A program made the position numbers and the translations under genes. The notes beneath the pieces are model-generated. The model was not told the DNA's origin, did no database searches, and saw only the letters and a program-made list of their open reading frames with translations. Shown piece by piece: positions 9,015 through 19,598 of a stretch of 64,000 bases of DNA (position 1 is the first letter of the stretch; every line of letters begins with the position of its first letter). The stretch is from Ralstonia pickettii DTP0602. Its GTDB lineage: Bacteria; Pseudomonadota; Gammaproteobacteria; Burkholderiales; Burkholderiaceae. The stretch covers positions 3,844,001-3,908,000 of the forward strand of contig CP006667.1 in the NCBI GenBank assembly GCA_000471925.1, given 5' to 3'.

Positions 9015-9512
9015 ATGTCCGTCAGCCGCCTGCTCGACCAGCTCGCCATCCAGGCCGGCGTCGCCCTTGCCGACAAATCGCTGATGCTGGCCACCGCCGA
9101 ATCCTGCACTGGCGGGCTGGTGGCGGCCGCCATCACCGATGTATCGGGCTCGTCCGGCTGGTTCGAGCGCGGCTTCGTCACCTATTCCAACGAAGCCAAG
9201 AGCACCATGCTGGGCGTGCCGGCCAAACTGATCCGCGACCACGGCGCGGTCAGCGAGGAAGTGGCGCATGCCATGGCCGAGGGCGCGCTGCTGAACAGCC
9301 GCGCCCAGGTGTCGCTGTCGATCACCGGCGTGGCCGGGCCCAACGGCGGCACGCCGGAAAAGCCGGTGGGGATGGTGTGCTTCGGCTGGAGCAACCGCAT
9401 TACGACCCTTACCGAAACGCAGCGCTTTCGTGGCGACCGCGGGCAGATCCGCCGCCAGGCGGCGGAGCATGCGATGCGGGGGCTGCTGGAGCTGCTGCGA
9501 AACGAGGCCTGA
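9015..9512 (+). CDS. pncC: nicotinamide-nucleotide amidohydrolase (CinA C-terminal domain)
   Basis: A stand-alone CinA C-terminal domain of 165 residues. It deamidates nicotinamide mononucleotide to nicotinate mononucleotide in pyridine nucleotide recycling. The core motif TAESCTGGLVAAAITDVSGSS holds the conserved Ser/Cys region; it is followed by YSNEAKSTMLGV and the SITGVAGPNGGTPEKPVGMV segment. The length fits the short E. coli YgaD/PncC type and not the two-domain CinA. Confidence 0.93.
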   Translation: MSVSRLLDQLAIQAGVALADKSLMLATAESCTGGLVAAAITDVSGSSGWFERGFVTYSNEAKSTMLGVPAKLIRDHGAVSEEVAHAMAEGALLNSRAQVSLSITGVAGPNGGTPEKPVGMVCFGWSNRITTLTETQRFRGDRGQIRRQAAEHAMRGLLELLRNEA

Positions 9513-9544
9513 CACCGCCGACACCAGCCCCGGCACCACCAAAT

Positions 9545-9577
9545 AAAAAACCGCGCCGTTCCCGGTCGCGGTTTTTT
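9545..9577. terminator. bidirectional terminator between pncC and pyrF
   Basis: The stem AAAAAACCGCG/CGCGGTTTTTT is perfect over 11 bases with an 11-base loop. A- and T-runs on both sides allow it to serve both convergent genes. Confidence 0.9.
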
Positions 9578-9596
9578 TCTGCCCTGCCACCCGGCC

Positions 9597-10415
9597 TCAG
9601 CCGTGGCGATAGCGGTTGATCGTCTCCCGCGTCTGCAGCGCGACATTGCGCGCCGCCGTGGCAAAGTCCTTCTCGCGGCTGGCGTAGAGAATGGCACGCG
9701 ACGAATTGATCATCATCCCCGTGCCATCCGCCGTGCGCCCGGCCTTGACCGTGGCCTCGATATCCCCGCCCTGTGCGCCGATCCCCGGAATCAGCAGCGG
9801 CATATCGCCTACGATCTGCCGCACCCGCGCGATCTCGTTCGGGAACGTCGCCCCCACCACCAGCCCCATCTGTCCGGTGGTGTTCCAGCGCTCGCGCGCC
9901 GCCTCGGCCACCAGCTGGTACAGCGGCTTGCCGTCGACCTGCAGGAACTGCACGTCGGAGCCGCCCGGGTTGGAGGTGCGGCACAGCACGATCACGCCGC
10001 GGCCCGGATAGGCCAGGTACGGCTGCATCGAATCGAAACCCATGTACGGACTGACCGTGACCGCGTCGGCCTTGTAGCGCTCAAAGGCCTCCAGCGCATA
10101 GTGCTCGGCGGTCGAGCCGATATCGCCGCGCTTGGCGTCCAGGATCACCGGGATGCCGGGGTGGGCATCGTGGATGTAGTGGATCAGCTGTTCGAGCTGG
10201 TCCTCGGCGCGCTGTGAATGGAAGTACGCGATCTGTGGCTTGAACGCGCAGACCAGGTCGGCGGTAGCGTCGACGATCTCGCGGCAGAACGAGAAGATGG
10301 CGCCGCCCGCCCCGGTCAGGGACAGCGGCAGCTTCTGCGGGTCAGGATCGAGCCCGACGCACAGAAGGGAATCGTTGCGCTGCCAGGCGGCAGCAAGCTG
10401 CTCGGTGAAAGTCAT
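9597..10415 (-). CDS. pyrF: orotidine-5'-phosphate decarboxylase (type 2)
   Basis: Catalyses the last step of de novo UMP synthesis, decarboxylation of orotidine monophosphate. The 272-residue length and the signature [18 protein letters not shown], holding the catalytic Lys/Asp cluster, identify the longer type 2 family common in betaproteobacteria and mycobacteria. [10 protein letters not shown] at the start, [11 protein letters not shown] in the middle and [12 protein letters not shown] near the phosphate site support this. The ATG at 10415 gives the usual [12 protein letters not shown]-terminus. Confidence 0.96.
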   Translation of the reverse strand: MTFTEQLAAAWQRNDSLLCVGLDPDPQKLPLSLTGAGGAIFSFCREIVDATADLVCAFKPQIAYFHSQRAEDQLEQLIHYIHDAHPGIPVILDAKRGDIGSTAEHYALEAFERYKADAVTVSPYMGFDSMQPYLAYPGRGVIVLCRTSNPGGSDVQFLQVDGKPLYQLVAEAARERWNTTGQMGLVVGATFPNEIARVRQIVGDMPLLIPGIGAQGGDIEATVKAGRTADGTGMMINSSRAILYASREKDFATAARNVALQTRETINRYRHG

Positions 10416-10606
10416 GGGTACTCGGTATTCCTGGTGGCGCCGGCGCCCCACAGGATCGGCCGGCGCGGTTGGCTGCAGCGGCGTGAAAACCATTCATCCC
10501 TTGCAGCATATGTCGCTTCCGGCGATTTTACCCGCTGCGTGCTATCGTTTTGCGCTTCCTCTCAAAACAAAGAGCGGCATCGCGCACAGCCAGCCGCCCT
10601 CCCTCC

Positions 10607-11506
10607 ATGTCTCTCGATCGCCGCGGTATTTTCCTGCTTATCGTCCTTACGCTTGCCTGGGGCATCAACTGGCCCATCATGAAGGTAGGGGTGGCGCACT
10701 TCCCGCCCCTTGGTTTCCGGCTGCTGTGCATGGCCGGCGGCCTGCTGGCGCTGGGCCTGGCGCTGCGGCTGCGTGGCGACTCGCTGGCGGTACCGCGCCG
10801 CGAATGGGGCACGGTGTTCCGCCTGGCCCTTCCCAACATGGTGGTCTGGCACCTGTTTGCCATCGTCGCGGTCAAGATGCTCTCGTCGGGCCGGGCCGCC
10901 ATCCTCGGCTACACCATGCCGATCTGGGCGGTGGTGTGGGGCCTGGTGTTCTTTCGCGAGCGCATCAGCGGCTGGGCCTGGTTCGGCATCGGCTGCGCGC
11001 TGACCGGCACCGTGCTGCTGCTGTCGGGCGAGATCAGCGCGCTGACCGGCAGCCCCGCCGGCACGCTGCTGATGCTGCTCGCCGCGGCCGGCTGGGGCTT
11101 TGGCACCCAGCTGATGAAACGCACCCAGACCAGCGTGCCGATCGGCGCCATGACCTTCTGGATGCTGGCGATCACGCTGCCGTTCCTGCTAGCCGGCTCG
11201 CTGCTGCTGGAAGACGGCTGGCGCATGCCCACGGCTGTCGAATGGGGGGCGATCGCCTACAACGCGGTGGTGGTCTTCGCCTTCTGCCACCTGGTCTGGT
11301 TCGGGCTGGCGCGCAGCCTGCCGCCGGTGGTGTCGAGCCTGTCGATCATGTTCATCCCGGTGGTCGGGGTGTTCTCGGGCATGTGGCTGCTGGACGAGCA
11401 GCCGCACTGGCAGGACTATGCGGCGATCGTGCTGATGTTCCTGGCCTTGTCTTCGGTGATGCTGGCGCCGCTGCTGTGGCGCCGGTTGCGGGGCGCCATG
11501 GGGTGA
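10607..11506 (+). CDS. DMT-superfamily (EamA) transporter
   Basis: A 299-residue inner-membrane protein with about ten hydrophobic helices in two EamA repeats. The first repeat starts RRGIFLLIVLTLAWGINWPIMK, the second AGTLLMLLAAAGWGFGTQLMK. Members export amino acids, nucleosides or other metabolites, but substrate cannot be read from sequence. YTMPIWAVVWGLVFFRERIS is the usual end of the first repeat. I prefer ATG 10607 (MSLDRRGIFL) to an upstream in-frame ATG at 10550, which would add a basic stretch without homology. Confidence 0.88.
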   Translation: MSLDRRGIFLLIVLTLAWGINWPIMKVGVAHFPPLGFRLLCMAGGLLALGLALRLRGDSLAVPRREWGTVFRLALPNMVVWHLFAIVAVKMLSSGRAAILGYTMPIWAVVWGLVFFRERISGWAWFGIGCALTGTVLLLSGEISALTGSPAGTLLMLLAAAGWGFGTQLMKRTQTSVPIGAMTFWMLAITLPFLLAGSLLLEDGWRMPTAVEWGAIAYNAVVVFAFCHLVWFGLARSLPPVVSSLSIMFIPVVGVFSGMWLLDEQPHWQDYAAIVLMFLALSSVMLAPLLWRRLRGAMG

Positions 11507-12068
11507 CGCCGCGGCGACGGGGGCCTAGCACAACGGCAGGCCGCGGACGCGGAGATTTCACTTAACAAGCCACCCTTCGTTGGGCTACACTCGCGGCCAT
11601 CACAATCCCGGAGAAATTACGTGGGCAGTAGCATCGGGTGTTCGAGTTGCCGCAGCAGCGCTGCGACCTCTGCGAATGCCATGTCACTGCGGGCTGCGTA
11701 ACGACGACCCGCCCGGAGCACCCGGCTCCGCGCCTCGTCGGCCTCGCCCGCAGCAGAACACTGCGGGCGAGTGTCTTTCCGTGCCACCGGCGGCGCCATC
11801 CATGCGCGCCGCATCGTTACGGATCTTCCCTCTCCCGGCTAGCCAGCCAACCCAGGCAAACGCCATCGCCTTGTACCGCTTGTGCCGAACGGCAGGCGCG
11901 GCACAGCGCGATCACGCTTGCCCGTGGCCCGGCCATTGCGGCTGCGTTGCAGCATAGCGCAAGGCCATGCAGGGCATGACGGAGCACCTGGGATGCGGCG
12001 AGCCGCCTGCGCTTGTCTTCGCGCTTGTCTTTGTTTTTCGTCGCAATCAGTAATAAGGAATCCCGGGG
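11507..12068. other. 562-base intergenic region before corA
   Basis: No reading frame here has convincing homology or a ribosome binding site in place. It probably holds the corA promoter and leader. A candidate promoter lies at 11562-11591, which would give a leader of over 450 bases. I did not recognise a known Mg riboswitch. Confidence 0.45.
11562..11591 (+). promoter_or_regulatory. candidate sigma-70 promoter
   Basis: TTAACA and TACACT are separated by 18 bases, a fair match to the -35 and -10 consensus. It points toward corA. Confidence 0.4.
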
Positions 12069-13031
12069 ATGATCAACCTGTTCGTCCTGCAGAAAGGCCG
12101 GCTCGCCCAGGAGCAGGTCGACGAGCGCAATGAGCTGCTGCAACACAAGCCAATCTGGATCGACGTCGTCAATCCCGACGACGAAGAGCTGAACTGGATC
12201 AAGGAAGCCTACGGCGTCGCCCTTCCCGAACTGGAAGACCTCGGCGACCTGGAGGCATCGGCGCGCTACTTCGAGGGCGAGGACGAGAATATCCATATCC
12301 GCACCGACTTCCTGCTGGACGAGGAAGAGGTGTCGCGCAACGTGCGCGTGGCCTTCGTGCTGACGCGCGACGTGCTGTTCTCCATCCACGACGAAGACCT
12401 GCCGGTGTTCCGGCTGGTGCGGTTGCGCGCGCGCATGCGCCCGGGCTCTGTGCGCAATGCCAAGGACGTGCTGATGGACCTGTACGCGACCGACGCCGAG
12501 TACTCCGCGGATTCGATCGAGGAAGTCTACGAACGCCTGGAAGAAGCCAGCCGCCGCGTGCTGGCCGAGAACGTGACCGATGCCGCCGCGGCCGACGTGC
12601 TGGAAACCATCGCCCGCGAGGAAGACTTGAACGGGCGCATCCGCCGCAACGTGATGGACACGCGCCGCGCAGTGTCCTTCCTGATGCGCAGCCAGCTGCT
12701 GTCGGCCGAACAGCAGGACGAGGCGCGCCAGATCCTGCGCGATATCGACTCGATCGAGAACCACACCGCGTTCCTGTTCGACAAGATCAACTTCCTGATG
12801 GACGCGACCGTCGGCTTCATCAACATCAACCAGAACAAGATCATCAAACTGTTCTCGGTGGTGTCGGTGGCGCTGATGCCGCCCACGCTGATCGCCAGTA
12901 TCTACGGCATGAACTTCAAGTTCATGCCGGAGTTGGACTGGGCCGCAGGGTATCCGTGGGCGATTGCGCTGATGGCGGTGTCGGCGGCGATTCCGCTGGT
13001 GTATTTCCGCCGCAAGGGCTGGCTTAGCTGA
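12069..13031 (+). CDS. corA: CorA magnesium/cobalt transporter
   Basis: A pentameric inner-membrane channel for Mg2+ (and Co2+). The 320-residue protein has the acidic cytoplasmic domain (residues 1-255, rich in Glu/Asp, with the long helix ...FLFDKINFLMDATVGFINI) and two C-terminal membrane helices. The first ends in the diagnostic YGMNFKFMPE motif; the second is YPWAIALMAVSAAIPLVYF with the basic tail RRKGW. The ATG at 12069 follows GGAATCCCGGGG. Confidence 0.96.
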   Translation: MINLFVLQKGRLAQEQVDERNELLQHKPIWIDVVNPDDEELNWIKEAYGVALPELEDLGDLEASARYFEGEDENIHIRTDFLLDEEEVSRNVRVAFVLTRDVLFSIHDEDLPVFRLVRLRARMRPGSVRNAKDVLMDLYATDAEYSADSIEEVYERLEEASRRVLAENVTDAAAADVLETIAREEDLNGRIRRNVMDTRRAVSFLMRSQLLSAEQQDEARQILRDIDSIENHTAFLFDKINFLMDATVGFININQNKIIKLFSVVSVALMPPTLIASIYGMNFKFMPELDWAAGYPWAIALMAVSAAIPLVYFRRKGWLS

Positions 13032-13047
13032 CGCCGGGGGGCGTCAG
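13028..13047. terminator. hairpin joining the corA and mtgA stops
   Basis: CTGACGCC-GGGG-GGCGTCAG is a perfect 8-bp stem. It contains the corA TGA and the complement of the mtgA stop, so the two convergent genes end inside one small hairpin. No T-run follows, so it may act as an mRNA 3' end stabiliser. Confidence 0.5.
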
Positions 13048-13814
13048 TCCGGCAAGGTGGCCGCCCCCATCCGCCGCGCGATGATCCCCGCCTTGGCGCG
13101 GAAATTCACGCGCACATTAGCGCAGTATTCCTTCTTGTCGAAGCACTTGGGCGCCGGCAGCGCCGCGGCCAGGCGTGCGGACTGGCCCACGCTGAGCTTG
13201 TCCGCCGTGGTGCGGAAGTAGTGCTGCGCCGCGGCCTGCGCGCCGAACACGCCCTCGCCCCACTCCACCGAATTGAGGTAAATCTCGTAGATGCGCTGCT
13301 TGTCGAGCCAGAACTCGAGCATCCACGTGATCGCCAGCTCCTGGCCTTTGCGCAGGTAGTGCTGCTCGGAGGACAGGAACAGGTTCTTGGCCAGCTGCTG
13401 CGTGATGGTCGACCCGCCCCGCACGATGCGCCCGCGCTTCTTGTTGCGCTCCCAGGCGTCGAGCATGGCGTCCAGCTCATAGCCCGGGTGGTTGACGAAG
13501 TCGGCGTCCTCGCTGGCGATCACCGCGCGCTTGAGATTGCGCGAGATGCGATCGTACGGTACCCATTGCCGGTCGATGCCGCAGTTCCACACGTTGAGGC
13601 CGCACAGCCGCCAGCGCTCGGCGCGCATGAACGTGGTCGTCGACGGGTTGATGTATTGCCAGCTTGCGATCTGCACGAAGAAGAACAACTGCATCGCCAC
13701 CACGCCCGCCGCCACGCAGCCCAGCAGGTAGCCGAGCCAGCGGACCGGGTTGAGCACCGTCCGTGCAGGGGCTGCGCCGCGGCTGGCGCTGGCCGTGCGG
13801 TTGCGGTTGGCCAC
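13044..13814 (-). CDS. mtgA: monofunctional peptidoglycan glycosyltransferase MtgA
   Basis: Polymerises lipid II glycan strands at the inner membrane without a transpeptidase domain. The 256-residue protein has one N-terminal membrane helix ([20 protein letters not shown], residues 25-45) and the full GT51 motif set: [13 protein letters not shown] with the catalytic Glu, [30 protein letters not shown], and [20 protein letters not shown] holding the second Glu. The start is GTG 13814. It lies 17 bases after aroE, likely in one operon. Confidence 0.96.
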   Translation of the reverse strand: MANRNRTASASRGAAPARTVLNPVRWLGYLLGCVAAGVVAMQLFFFVQIASWQYINPSTTTFMRAERWRLCGLNVWNCGIDRQWVPYDRISRNLKRAVIASEDADFVNHPGYELDAMLDAWERNKKRGRIVRGGSTITQQLAKNLFLSSEQHYLRKGQELAITWMLEFWLDKQRIYEIYLNSVEWGEGVFGAQAAAQHYFRTTADKLSVGQSARLAAALPAPKCFDKKEYCANVRVNFRAKAGIIARRMGAATLPD

Positions 13815-13831
13815 GGCTGGCGGCGCCCCGG

Positions 13832-14728
13832 TCAGCCCTTGCGTTCGGCCTGCAGCGCGGCGCGCAGCTCGGCCAGCACGGGGGCGGTGCGGGGGCGCAC
13901 GCCGCGCCAGATGTAGAAGGCTTCGGCGGCCTGCTCGACCAGCATGCCCAGGCCGTCGCTGGTACGCGCGCCGCAGCCCGCAGCGAACTGCAGGAACACC
14001 GTGGGCTCGGCGCCGTACATCATGTCGTAGGCGAGCACGCCTTCGCCCAGCAGCAGCTCGGGCACCGGCGGCACTTCGCCATGCAGGCTGCTGGACGAAG
14101 CGTTAATCACGACGTCGCAGGCCTCGTCCTCGGACAGGCCTTCAAGCGCATCGAGCCCGCCGCCCCACAGCTCCACGCCGTACTGGTCGGCGGCTTCGAC
14201 AAACTCTTCCAGCATGTCGCTGGCGCGCGAGGCGGTGCGGTTGGCCACCACGATGCGCGACGGCCGGCATTCGATCAGCGGCAGCATCGCGCCCATGGCC
14301 GCGCCGCCCGCACCCAGCAGCAGCACGCGCTTGCCTTCGATCAGCGTGTCGAGGTTGTCCTGGATATCGCACACCAGGCCGATGCCGTCGGTGTTGTCGC
14401 CGTGGATCAAACCCTCTTCGATCCACAGCGTGTTGACCGCGCCGGCGGCTTCGGCGCGCTCGGTCAGGCGGTCGGCCAGGTCATAGGCTTCGAGTTTGAA
14501 CGGCACGGTCACGTTGCAGCCGTAGCCGCCGTCGGCAAAGAACTTGCGCACGGTGTCGGCAAACCCGTCCAGCGGCGCCTCCAGGCGGTCGTATTGCACG
14601 GCCTCGCCGGTCTGGCGCGCAAAGGCGGCGTGGATCGCCGGCGAGCGGCTGTGCGCGACGGGGTTGCCGATCACCACATAGCGATCGGACGTGGGCTGGG
14701 AGGAATCAGTGGAAGCAGTGGATGTCAT
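13832..14728 (-). CDS. aroE: shikimate dehydrogenase
   Basis: Reduces 3-dehydroshikimate to shikimate with NADPH in aromatic amino acid synthesis. The 298 residues show the shikimate-binding start [15 protein letters not shown], the catalytic Lys in [23 protein letters not shown], the Asp in [10 protein letters not shown], and the NADP Rossmann loop [15 protein letters not shown] with the phosphate-binding NRTASRA. The ATG overlaps the stop of the upstream tonB-like gene by one base (TGATG). Confidence 0.97.
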   Translation of the reverse strand: MTSTASTDSSQPTSDRYVVIGNPVAHSRSPAIHAAFARQTGEAVQYDRLEAPLDGFADTVRKFFADGGYGCNVTVPFKLEAYDLADRLTERAEAAGAVNTLWIEEGLIHGDNTDGIGLVCDIQDNLDTLIEGKRVLLLGAGGAAMGAMLPLIECRPSRIVVANRTASRASDMLEEFVEAADQYGVELWGGGLDALEGLSEDEACDVVINASSSSLHGEVPPVPELLLGEGVLAYDMMYGAEPTVFLQFAAGCGARTSDGLGMLVEQAAEAFYIWRGVRPRTAPVLAELRAALQAERKG

Positions 14729-15660
14729 CAGCGTGCCTGCAAGCGGGTTTCCAGCCCGCTGCGCGAAAACTTGAAAGTGGAAATGACTTCGAGGATGTCC
14801 TGGCGCGCCGCCATTTCCGCCGTGAACGCGCCGAACGGCGCGGCCGCGCGCACGATCGCCACGGCCTGGCGGTCCAGCGCGGGATCGCCCGAACTCTTGA
14901 CCACGTCGATGGCATCGACGTTGTAGCCGTCGCGGTTGTAGCCGAGCTTGCCCAGCCGGTTGACGTTGATCACCAGGATCAGCTGGCCGTACAGCGGCTT
15001 GCCGTTGCGTTGCGGGAAATCGGTGGTACCGCGCGCCTCGATCTTGCGGCGCAGCCGGTCGTAGTACTGCGCGTAGTCGACCGCCTGCGCGCTGGTGGCG
15101 GTGAGCTGGAAGCGCTTGGGCCGCTTGGCGTACTGGTCCAGGTTGCGGCCGATCTCGGCCTCGAGCTTGGCCATCTCGTCGGCCGAGGTGCGCTCGTCCT
15201 GGCCGCGCTGCGGGGCGTCCTCGCGCCTCTCGCCGGGCTTGAGCGGCTGGTTGCGCACCGCCGGCGCGGGTTCGCGCGCCTGGGTCAGCAGGCGCTGCTG
15301 CTCCTGTTCGAGCTGCTCGACGCGGCGCTGCACCTGGCGCACCAGGTCGCCTTCCTGTGTCACGGTCTGAGCCGGCAGCGGCGTGCTGGCGCGCTGCTGG
15401 TCATGGTCGCCGCCACCGTCCAGGTTGGCCTGCGCCAATGCGGTCGGGTTGCGCGGCTTCTGCGCCGATTTGGCGTTGACCAGCACCACGTCCAGCGCGG
15501 CATCGCTGCGCTTGATCTCGAACACCTCGGGCGCGGCGATCCGCACCATCAGCAGCACCGCATGTACGGCCAGGGAAACGGCCAGCGCCTTGGCCAGCGT
15601 ACTGCTGTTGTGCCACCTGGCATGCCACCAGTGGCGGGGAGCGGCGAAAGCGGCGTTCAC
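14728..15660 (-). CDS. TonB-like energy transducer protein
   Basis: TonB links the proton motive force at the inner membrane to outer-membrane receptors. The protein has a membrane helix near residues 18-36 (TLAKALAVSLAVHAVLLMV), a Gln/Glu-rich predicted coiled coil (RRVEQLEQEQQRLLTQAREP) and a C-terminal TonB domain with KPLYGQLILVINVNRLGKLGYNRDGYNVDAIDVVKSSGDP spread over the usual beta-alpha-beta fold. The start is uncertain: GTG 15660 gives a sensible N-terminus (MNAAFAAPRHWW), while a longer in-frame reading to 15735 adds a Pro-rich stretch. No exbB/exbD lies next to it. Confidence 0.82.
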   Translation of the reverse strand: MNAAFAAPRHWWHARWHNSSTLAKALAVSLAVHAVLLMVRIAAPEVFEIKRSDAALDVVLVNAKSAQKPRNPTALAQANLDGGGDHDQQRASTPLPAQTVTQEGDLVRQVQRRVEQLEQEQQRLLTQAREPAPAVRNQPLKPGERREDAPQRGQDERTSADEMAKLEAEIGRNLDQYAKRPKRFQLTATSAQAVDYAQYYDRLRRKIEARGTTDFPQRNGKPLYGQLILVINVNRLGKLGYNRDGYNVDAIDVVKSSGDPALDRQAVAIVRAAAPFGAFTAEMAARQDILEVISTFKFSRSGLETRLQAR

Positions 15661-15800
15661 GATGGATGGATGAGGGCTCGGAGGGCTGGGTGCACGGACT
15701 GGCCGGGACGGGAGGGGACCGGCAGGCCATGGCAAACCGGGGCCCGCAGGCCCCGGATCAGACTGGCATTGTAAGTGAGCGCCGTCGATTTCCGAAGGCT

Positions 15801-17927
15801 TCAGCCCGCCGCCGGGCCGCCGGTGTCGCGCTGGGCCGACGGCTCGCCGTTCTCGTCATTGCCGTCCGCGCCCGCGGGTTCCTCCGGCGCCTCGTCCGAC
15901 ACCCCGGCGGCCTGCTCCGCGGCTTGCTCGGCCGCCAGCTCCGCCGCGGCCTCGGCAGCGGCTTCGGCCGACACTTCAGCGGCTTCCTCGTCGCTTTCCA
16001 GCTCTTCCTCGGGCAACTCGCCTTCTCCGGCAAAGACTTCCAGCACGCGGCACGACACCTCCAGCGTGATCTCGTCGGTCTCGCCGATCTCCAGCAGCAC
16101 CTGGGTGCCGCGCTGCGCCTGGGCCAGCTCGGGCACGCGCGTGACCAGCGGGATCTCGGTGAAGCGCACCGCGCCTTCCTTGAGCACCGAGGCCATCATG
16201 CGCTCGCGCTTTTCCTGCTTGAGCCAGCGCAGGCACCAGTAGCGCTCCATGGTCGACTGGTGGTCGGCATAGGCGGCATAGGTGCCTTCGAAGTCGGCCA
16301 CCGCGGCCAGCAGGTCGGCGTCCTTGGGCTTGAACGGCGCCACCAGCTTGGCGGTCACGCCGTGCTGGGCCACCGCCAGGATCTGCCACTGGTTGACCAG
16401 GTCGACATAGCGGCGCAGCGGCGAGGTGCTCCACGCGTACTGCGCCACGCCCAGCCCCTCGTGCGGCGCCGGATAGGTCTGCATGCGGGTGCGGTGCATG
16501 CCCCACGCCTTCTGCGTGCGGTAGATGCCCGGCACGCCCTGGTCGGCCAGCAGCTTGCCCCAGGTGCTGTTGGCCAGGATCATCAGCTCGGCCACGATCT
16601 TGTCCAGCGGCGAGCCGCGCTTGCGCTGCTCGATGCGCACGCGCTGGCTGCCGTCGGCCTGGTCGTCGAGGTAGAAGTTGAAGTCGGCGCGGTTGTGCGT
16701 CTCGGGACGCAGGCCGCTGGCCAGGCGCGCCTTCTGGCGCTCGTCGTACAGGTAGCCGGCAAAGTGCCAGAGCTGCGTCAGCGCGTCGCGGAACGGGTAG
16801 TCGCCGGTGCCCTGTGAGAGCGAGGCCTCGGTGATGACGTCGTCCAGCAGGTTGTGGCGCAGGTTGGCGGCGATCGGCACCATCTCGGCGCGGGTCTCGC
16901 TGCCGGTGATGAGCCACACGCTCGGGTCCACCGTCACGTACAGCGACAGTGCCGGGCATACGCGGCCTTCCTGCAGCGTGTAGCGCTCCACCACCGGGTC
17001 GGGCAGCATGGTGATCTTGTCGCCCGGGAAGTAGACCGTGGACAACCGCTGGCGTGCGATCGCGTCGAGCGGCTCGCTACGGCGGATGCCCAGCGCGGGC
17101 GCGGCGATATGGATGCCGATGCGCAGCTTGCCGTCGGCCAGCTTCGTCACCGACAGCGCGTCGTCGATCTCGGTGGTGGTGACGTCGTCGATCGAAAACG
17201 CTTCCACCTCCGCCACCGGCAGGTCGGCGGGCGGCTCGGGCACGTCGGTATCCGGGAAGCCGGTGCCCTTGGGGAAGCACTCGGCCAGGAACTTGGCCTC
17301 ATGCAGCGCGCGCGGGCTGGCCACGCCGCCGGCGGCGACCATCAGCCGCATCGGCGTCATGCCCAGCGCGGTGCAGGCCGCGTCCATGGCCTTGAATTCC
17401 AGGCTGTTCTTGTCTGGCTTGAACAGGAGCTGCAGCACCTTGTTGCGGAACGATTCCGGCAACGTCAGCGCCTTGAGCTGGTCTTCGTATTCGGCCTGCA
17501 CCAGCGCCTGCTGGCGCTTGCGCTCGAGCGCGGCCAGCGCCGCCTTGAGCTGGTCTTCGGGCGCGCGCTGGTAGCGGCCGCGCCCCTTGCGGCGGAAGTA
17601 CACCGGGTTGCCGTGCAGCGCCATCGCCAGCGCCGCCTGCTGCACCGCGCCGGGTTCGGCGCCGTAGTATTCGGCGGCCAGCTCGGCGAAGCCGAACTCG
17701 GCCTCGGGCGCGCATTCCCACAGGAAGTCCAGGTCGATCTCCGCCACCATGTCGCCGGTCTGGCGCACCAGCTCGATCGCCGACGGCTGCGCAAACTGCA
17801 GCAGCACGTCGCGGGACTTGACCTTGGTGCGCTTGCCGGCCGGCAGCTCCACCTGGTAGGCCTCGCCCTGCTGGTTCAGCACGGTGCCGGCGCGGATTTC
17901 GCCGCCTTCTTCGAACAGCAACTGCAT
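15801..17927 (-). CDS. RNase II/RNase R family 3'-5' exoribonuclease
   Basis: A 708-residue processive exoribonuclease. An N-terminal cold-shock-like region is followed by the RNB domain, with the metal-binding Asp set in AFSIDDVTTTEIDDALSV and the RNA-clamp region FYLDDQADGSQRVRIEQRKR. MHRTRMQTYPAPHEGLGVAQYAWSTSPLRRYVDLVNQWQ spans the conserved YxxxTSPLRRYxDL signature (seen here as WSTSPLRRYVDL). The last 65 residues are a low-complexity Glu/Ala tail (EVSAEAAAEAAAEL...). Betaproteobacterial homologues are usually annotated as ribonuclease II. ATG 17927 begins a unit with tonB, aroE and mtgA. Confidence 0.9.
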   Translation of the reverse strand: MQLLFEEGGEIRAGTVLNQQGEAYQVELPAGKRTKVKSRDVLLQFAQPSAIELVRQTGDMVAEIDLDFLWECAPEAEFGFAELAAEYYGAEPGAVQQAALAMALHGNPVYFRRKGRGRYQRAPEDQLKAALAALERKRQQALVQAEYEDQLKALTLPESFRNKVLQLLFKPDKNSLEFKAMDAACTALGMTPMRLMVAAGGVASPRALHEAKFLAECFPKGTGFPDTDVPEPPADLPVAEVEAFSIDDVTTTEIDDALSVTKLADGKLRIGIHIAAPALGIRRSEPLDAIARQRLSTVYFPGDKITMLPDPVVERYTLQEGRVCPALSLYVTVDPSVWLITGSETRAEMVPIAANLRHNLLDDVITEASLSQGTGDYPFRDALTQLWHFAGYLYDERQKARLASGLRPETHNRADFNFYLDDQADGSQRVRIEQRKRGSPLDKIVAELMILANSTWGKLLADQGVPGIYRTQKAWGMHRTRMQTYPAPHEGLGVAQYAWSTSPLRRYVDLVNQWQILAVAQHGVTAKLVAPFKPKDADLLAAVADFEGTYAAYADHQSTMERYWCLRWLKQEKRERMMASVLKEGAVRFTEIPLVTRVPELAQAQRGTQVLLEIGETDEITLEVSCRVLEVFAGEGELPEEELESDEEAAEVSAEAAAEAAAELAAEQAAEQAAGVSDEAPEEPAGADGNDENGEPSAQRDTGGPAAG

Positions 17928-18206
17928 CGATCGGTACTTTCAGAAATGCGCGGAACCGCATCGGGGCCGCCACGGGCGGCGCTGGAGCGGATCCTGTAGG
18001 AGAAATGGTGCGGACGGTGCGGACCGGCGAACGAATACGCGGCTGGTCCGGGCCGGTCCGCGCAGGGCGCGCAAGCTGCGCGCCGGGGCGCCCCCCGTAG
18101 CATTACGGGCGTGGCCGCAGACCTGGAATGATACCGCACCCCCGGCCCTGCGCCCGGCCGGCGCCGCTTTGGACGCCCCGCCGGGGCGCATCGGGGAGGC
18201 CAGGCC

Positions 18207-18953
<747 letters not shown>

Positions 18954-19598
18954 TTATCTCTTCGCTTCGGTAGTGCGTGTGAAAACGGGGCCGCGGTCTT
19001 TGATGCGCGCAAGCGCGCCCGCCCCGGTCCCCGGGGATGGACGCGACAGCAGGTCCGGCAAGAAGACCTCTGTCACGAGCATGACGCCGTCGCCGCGCCG
19101 GAATACCGAGCGCCGCGCCGGCAGCATGGGCAACGGCCCCATGGCCGGCAGCACGCGCTGCAGCGCCTGGCGCAGCGGATGGTGCGGCAGCAGTCGCGCA
19201 AACTGGAAGGGGTCGCGCTCGACCGCCGGATCGACGAACAGCCGCCCGCCCAGCGGGCGCTCGCCCAGCCCGCGCAGGAACGGCCAGTCGCGGCGCGCAT
19301 GGCGCTGGCGCACCACGGTGTGGGCAAATACCGCAGGGATATCGTCGCAGATCAGCAGCACCTCGCGCGTCAGCGCGGGGGTGCGGTCGCCCTGCCCCAG
19401 CGCCTGCCATTCGTCGGCCAGCGGCCGCAGCGGGCGCTGCTGCAGGCGGGCCACGCGAAAGCGCTCCGACGCGGCCACCAGCCGCGCGGTCAGCGAGCCG
19501 TCATCGCCGGTCACCCAGCGCCGCAGGTTGGGCGTGATGGCAGCATCGAAAGGCAGGTGCGAACTCCAGCCACAGCGGCGCGCGGACTGCGCGCTCAT
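18954..19598 (-). CDS. ubiC: chorismate--pyruvate lyase
   Basis: Converts chorismate to 4-hydroxybenzoate, the first committed step of ubiquinone synthesis. The 214-residue protein has the UbiC pattern: [16 protein letters not shown] near the start, [19 protein letters not shown] in the middle, and a late [23 protein letters not shown]. The family is divergent, but length and motif order agree. The ATG overlaps the stop of the upstream hydrolase gene by four bases (ATGA). The last residues ([20 protein letters not shown]) are a variable tail. Confidence 0.85.
   Translation of the reverse strand: MSAQSARRCGWSSHLPFDAAITPNLRRWVTGDDGSLTARLVAASERFRVARLQQRPLRPLADEWQALGQGDRTPALTREVLLICDDIPAVFAHTVVRQRHARRDWPFLRGLGERPLGGRLFVDPAVERDPFQFARLLPHHPLRQALQRVLPAMGPLPMLPARRSVFRRGDGVMLVTEVFLPDLLSRPSPGTGAGALARIKDRGPVFTRTTEAKR

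Noticed and set aside
11580..11957. 125-codon plus frame before corA
   Set aside because: Composition is irregular, several overlapping frames compete, and there is no domain or ribosome binding site.
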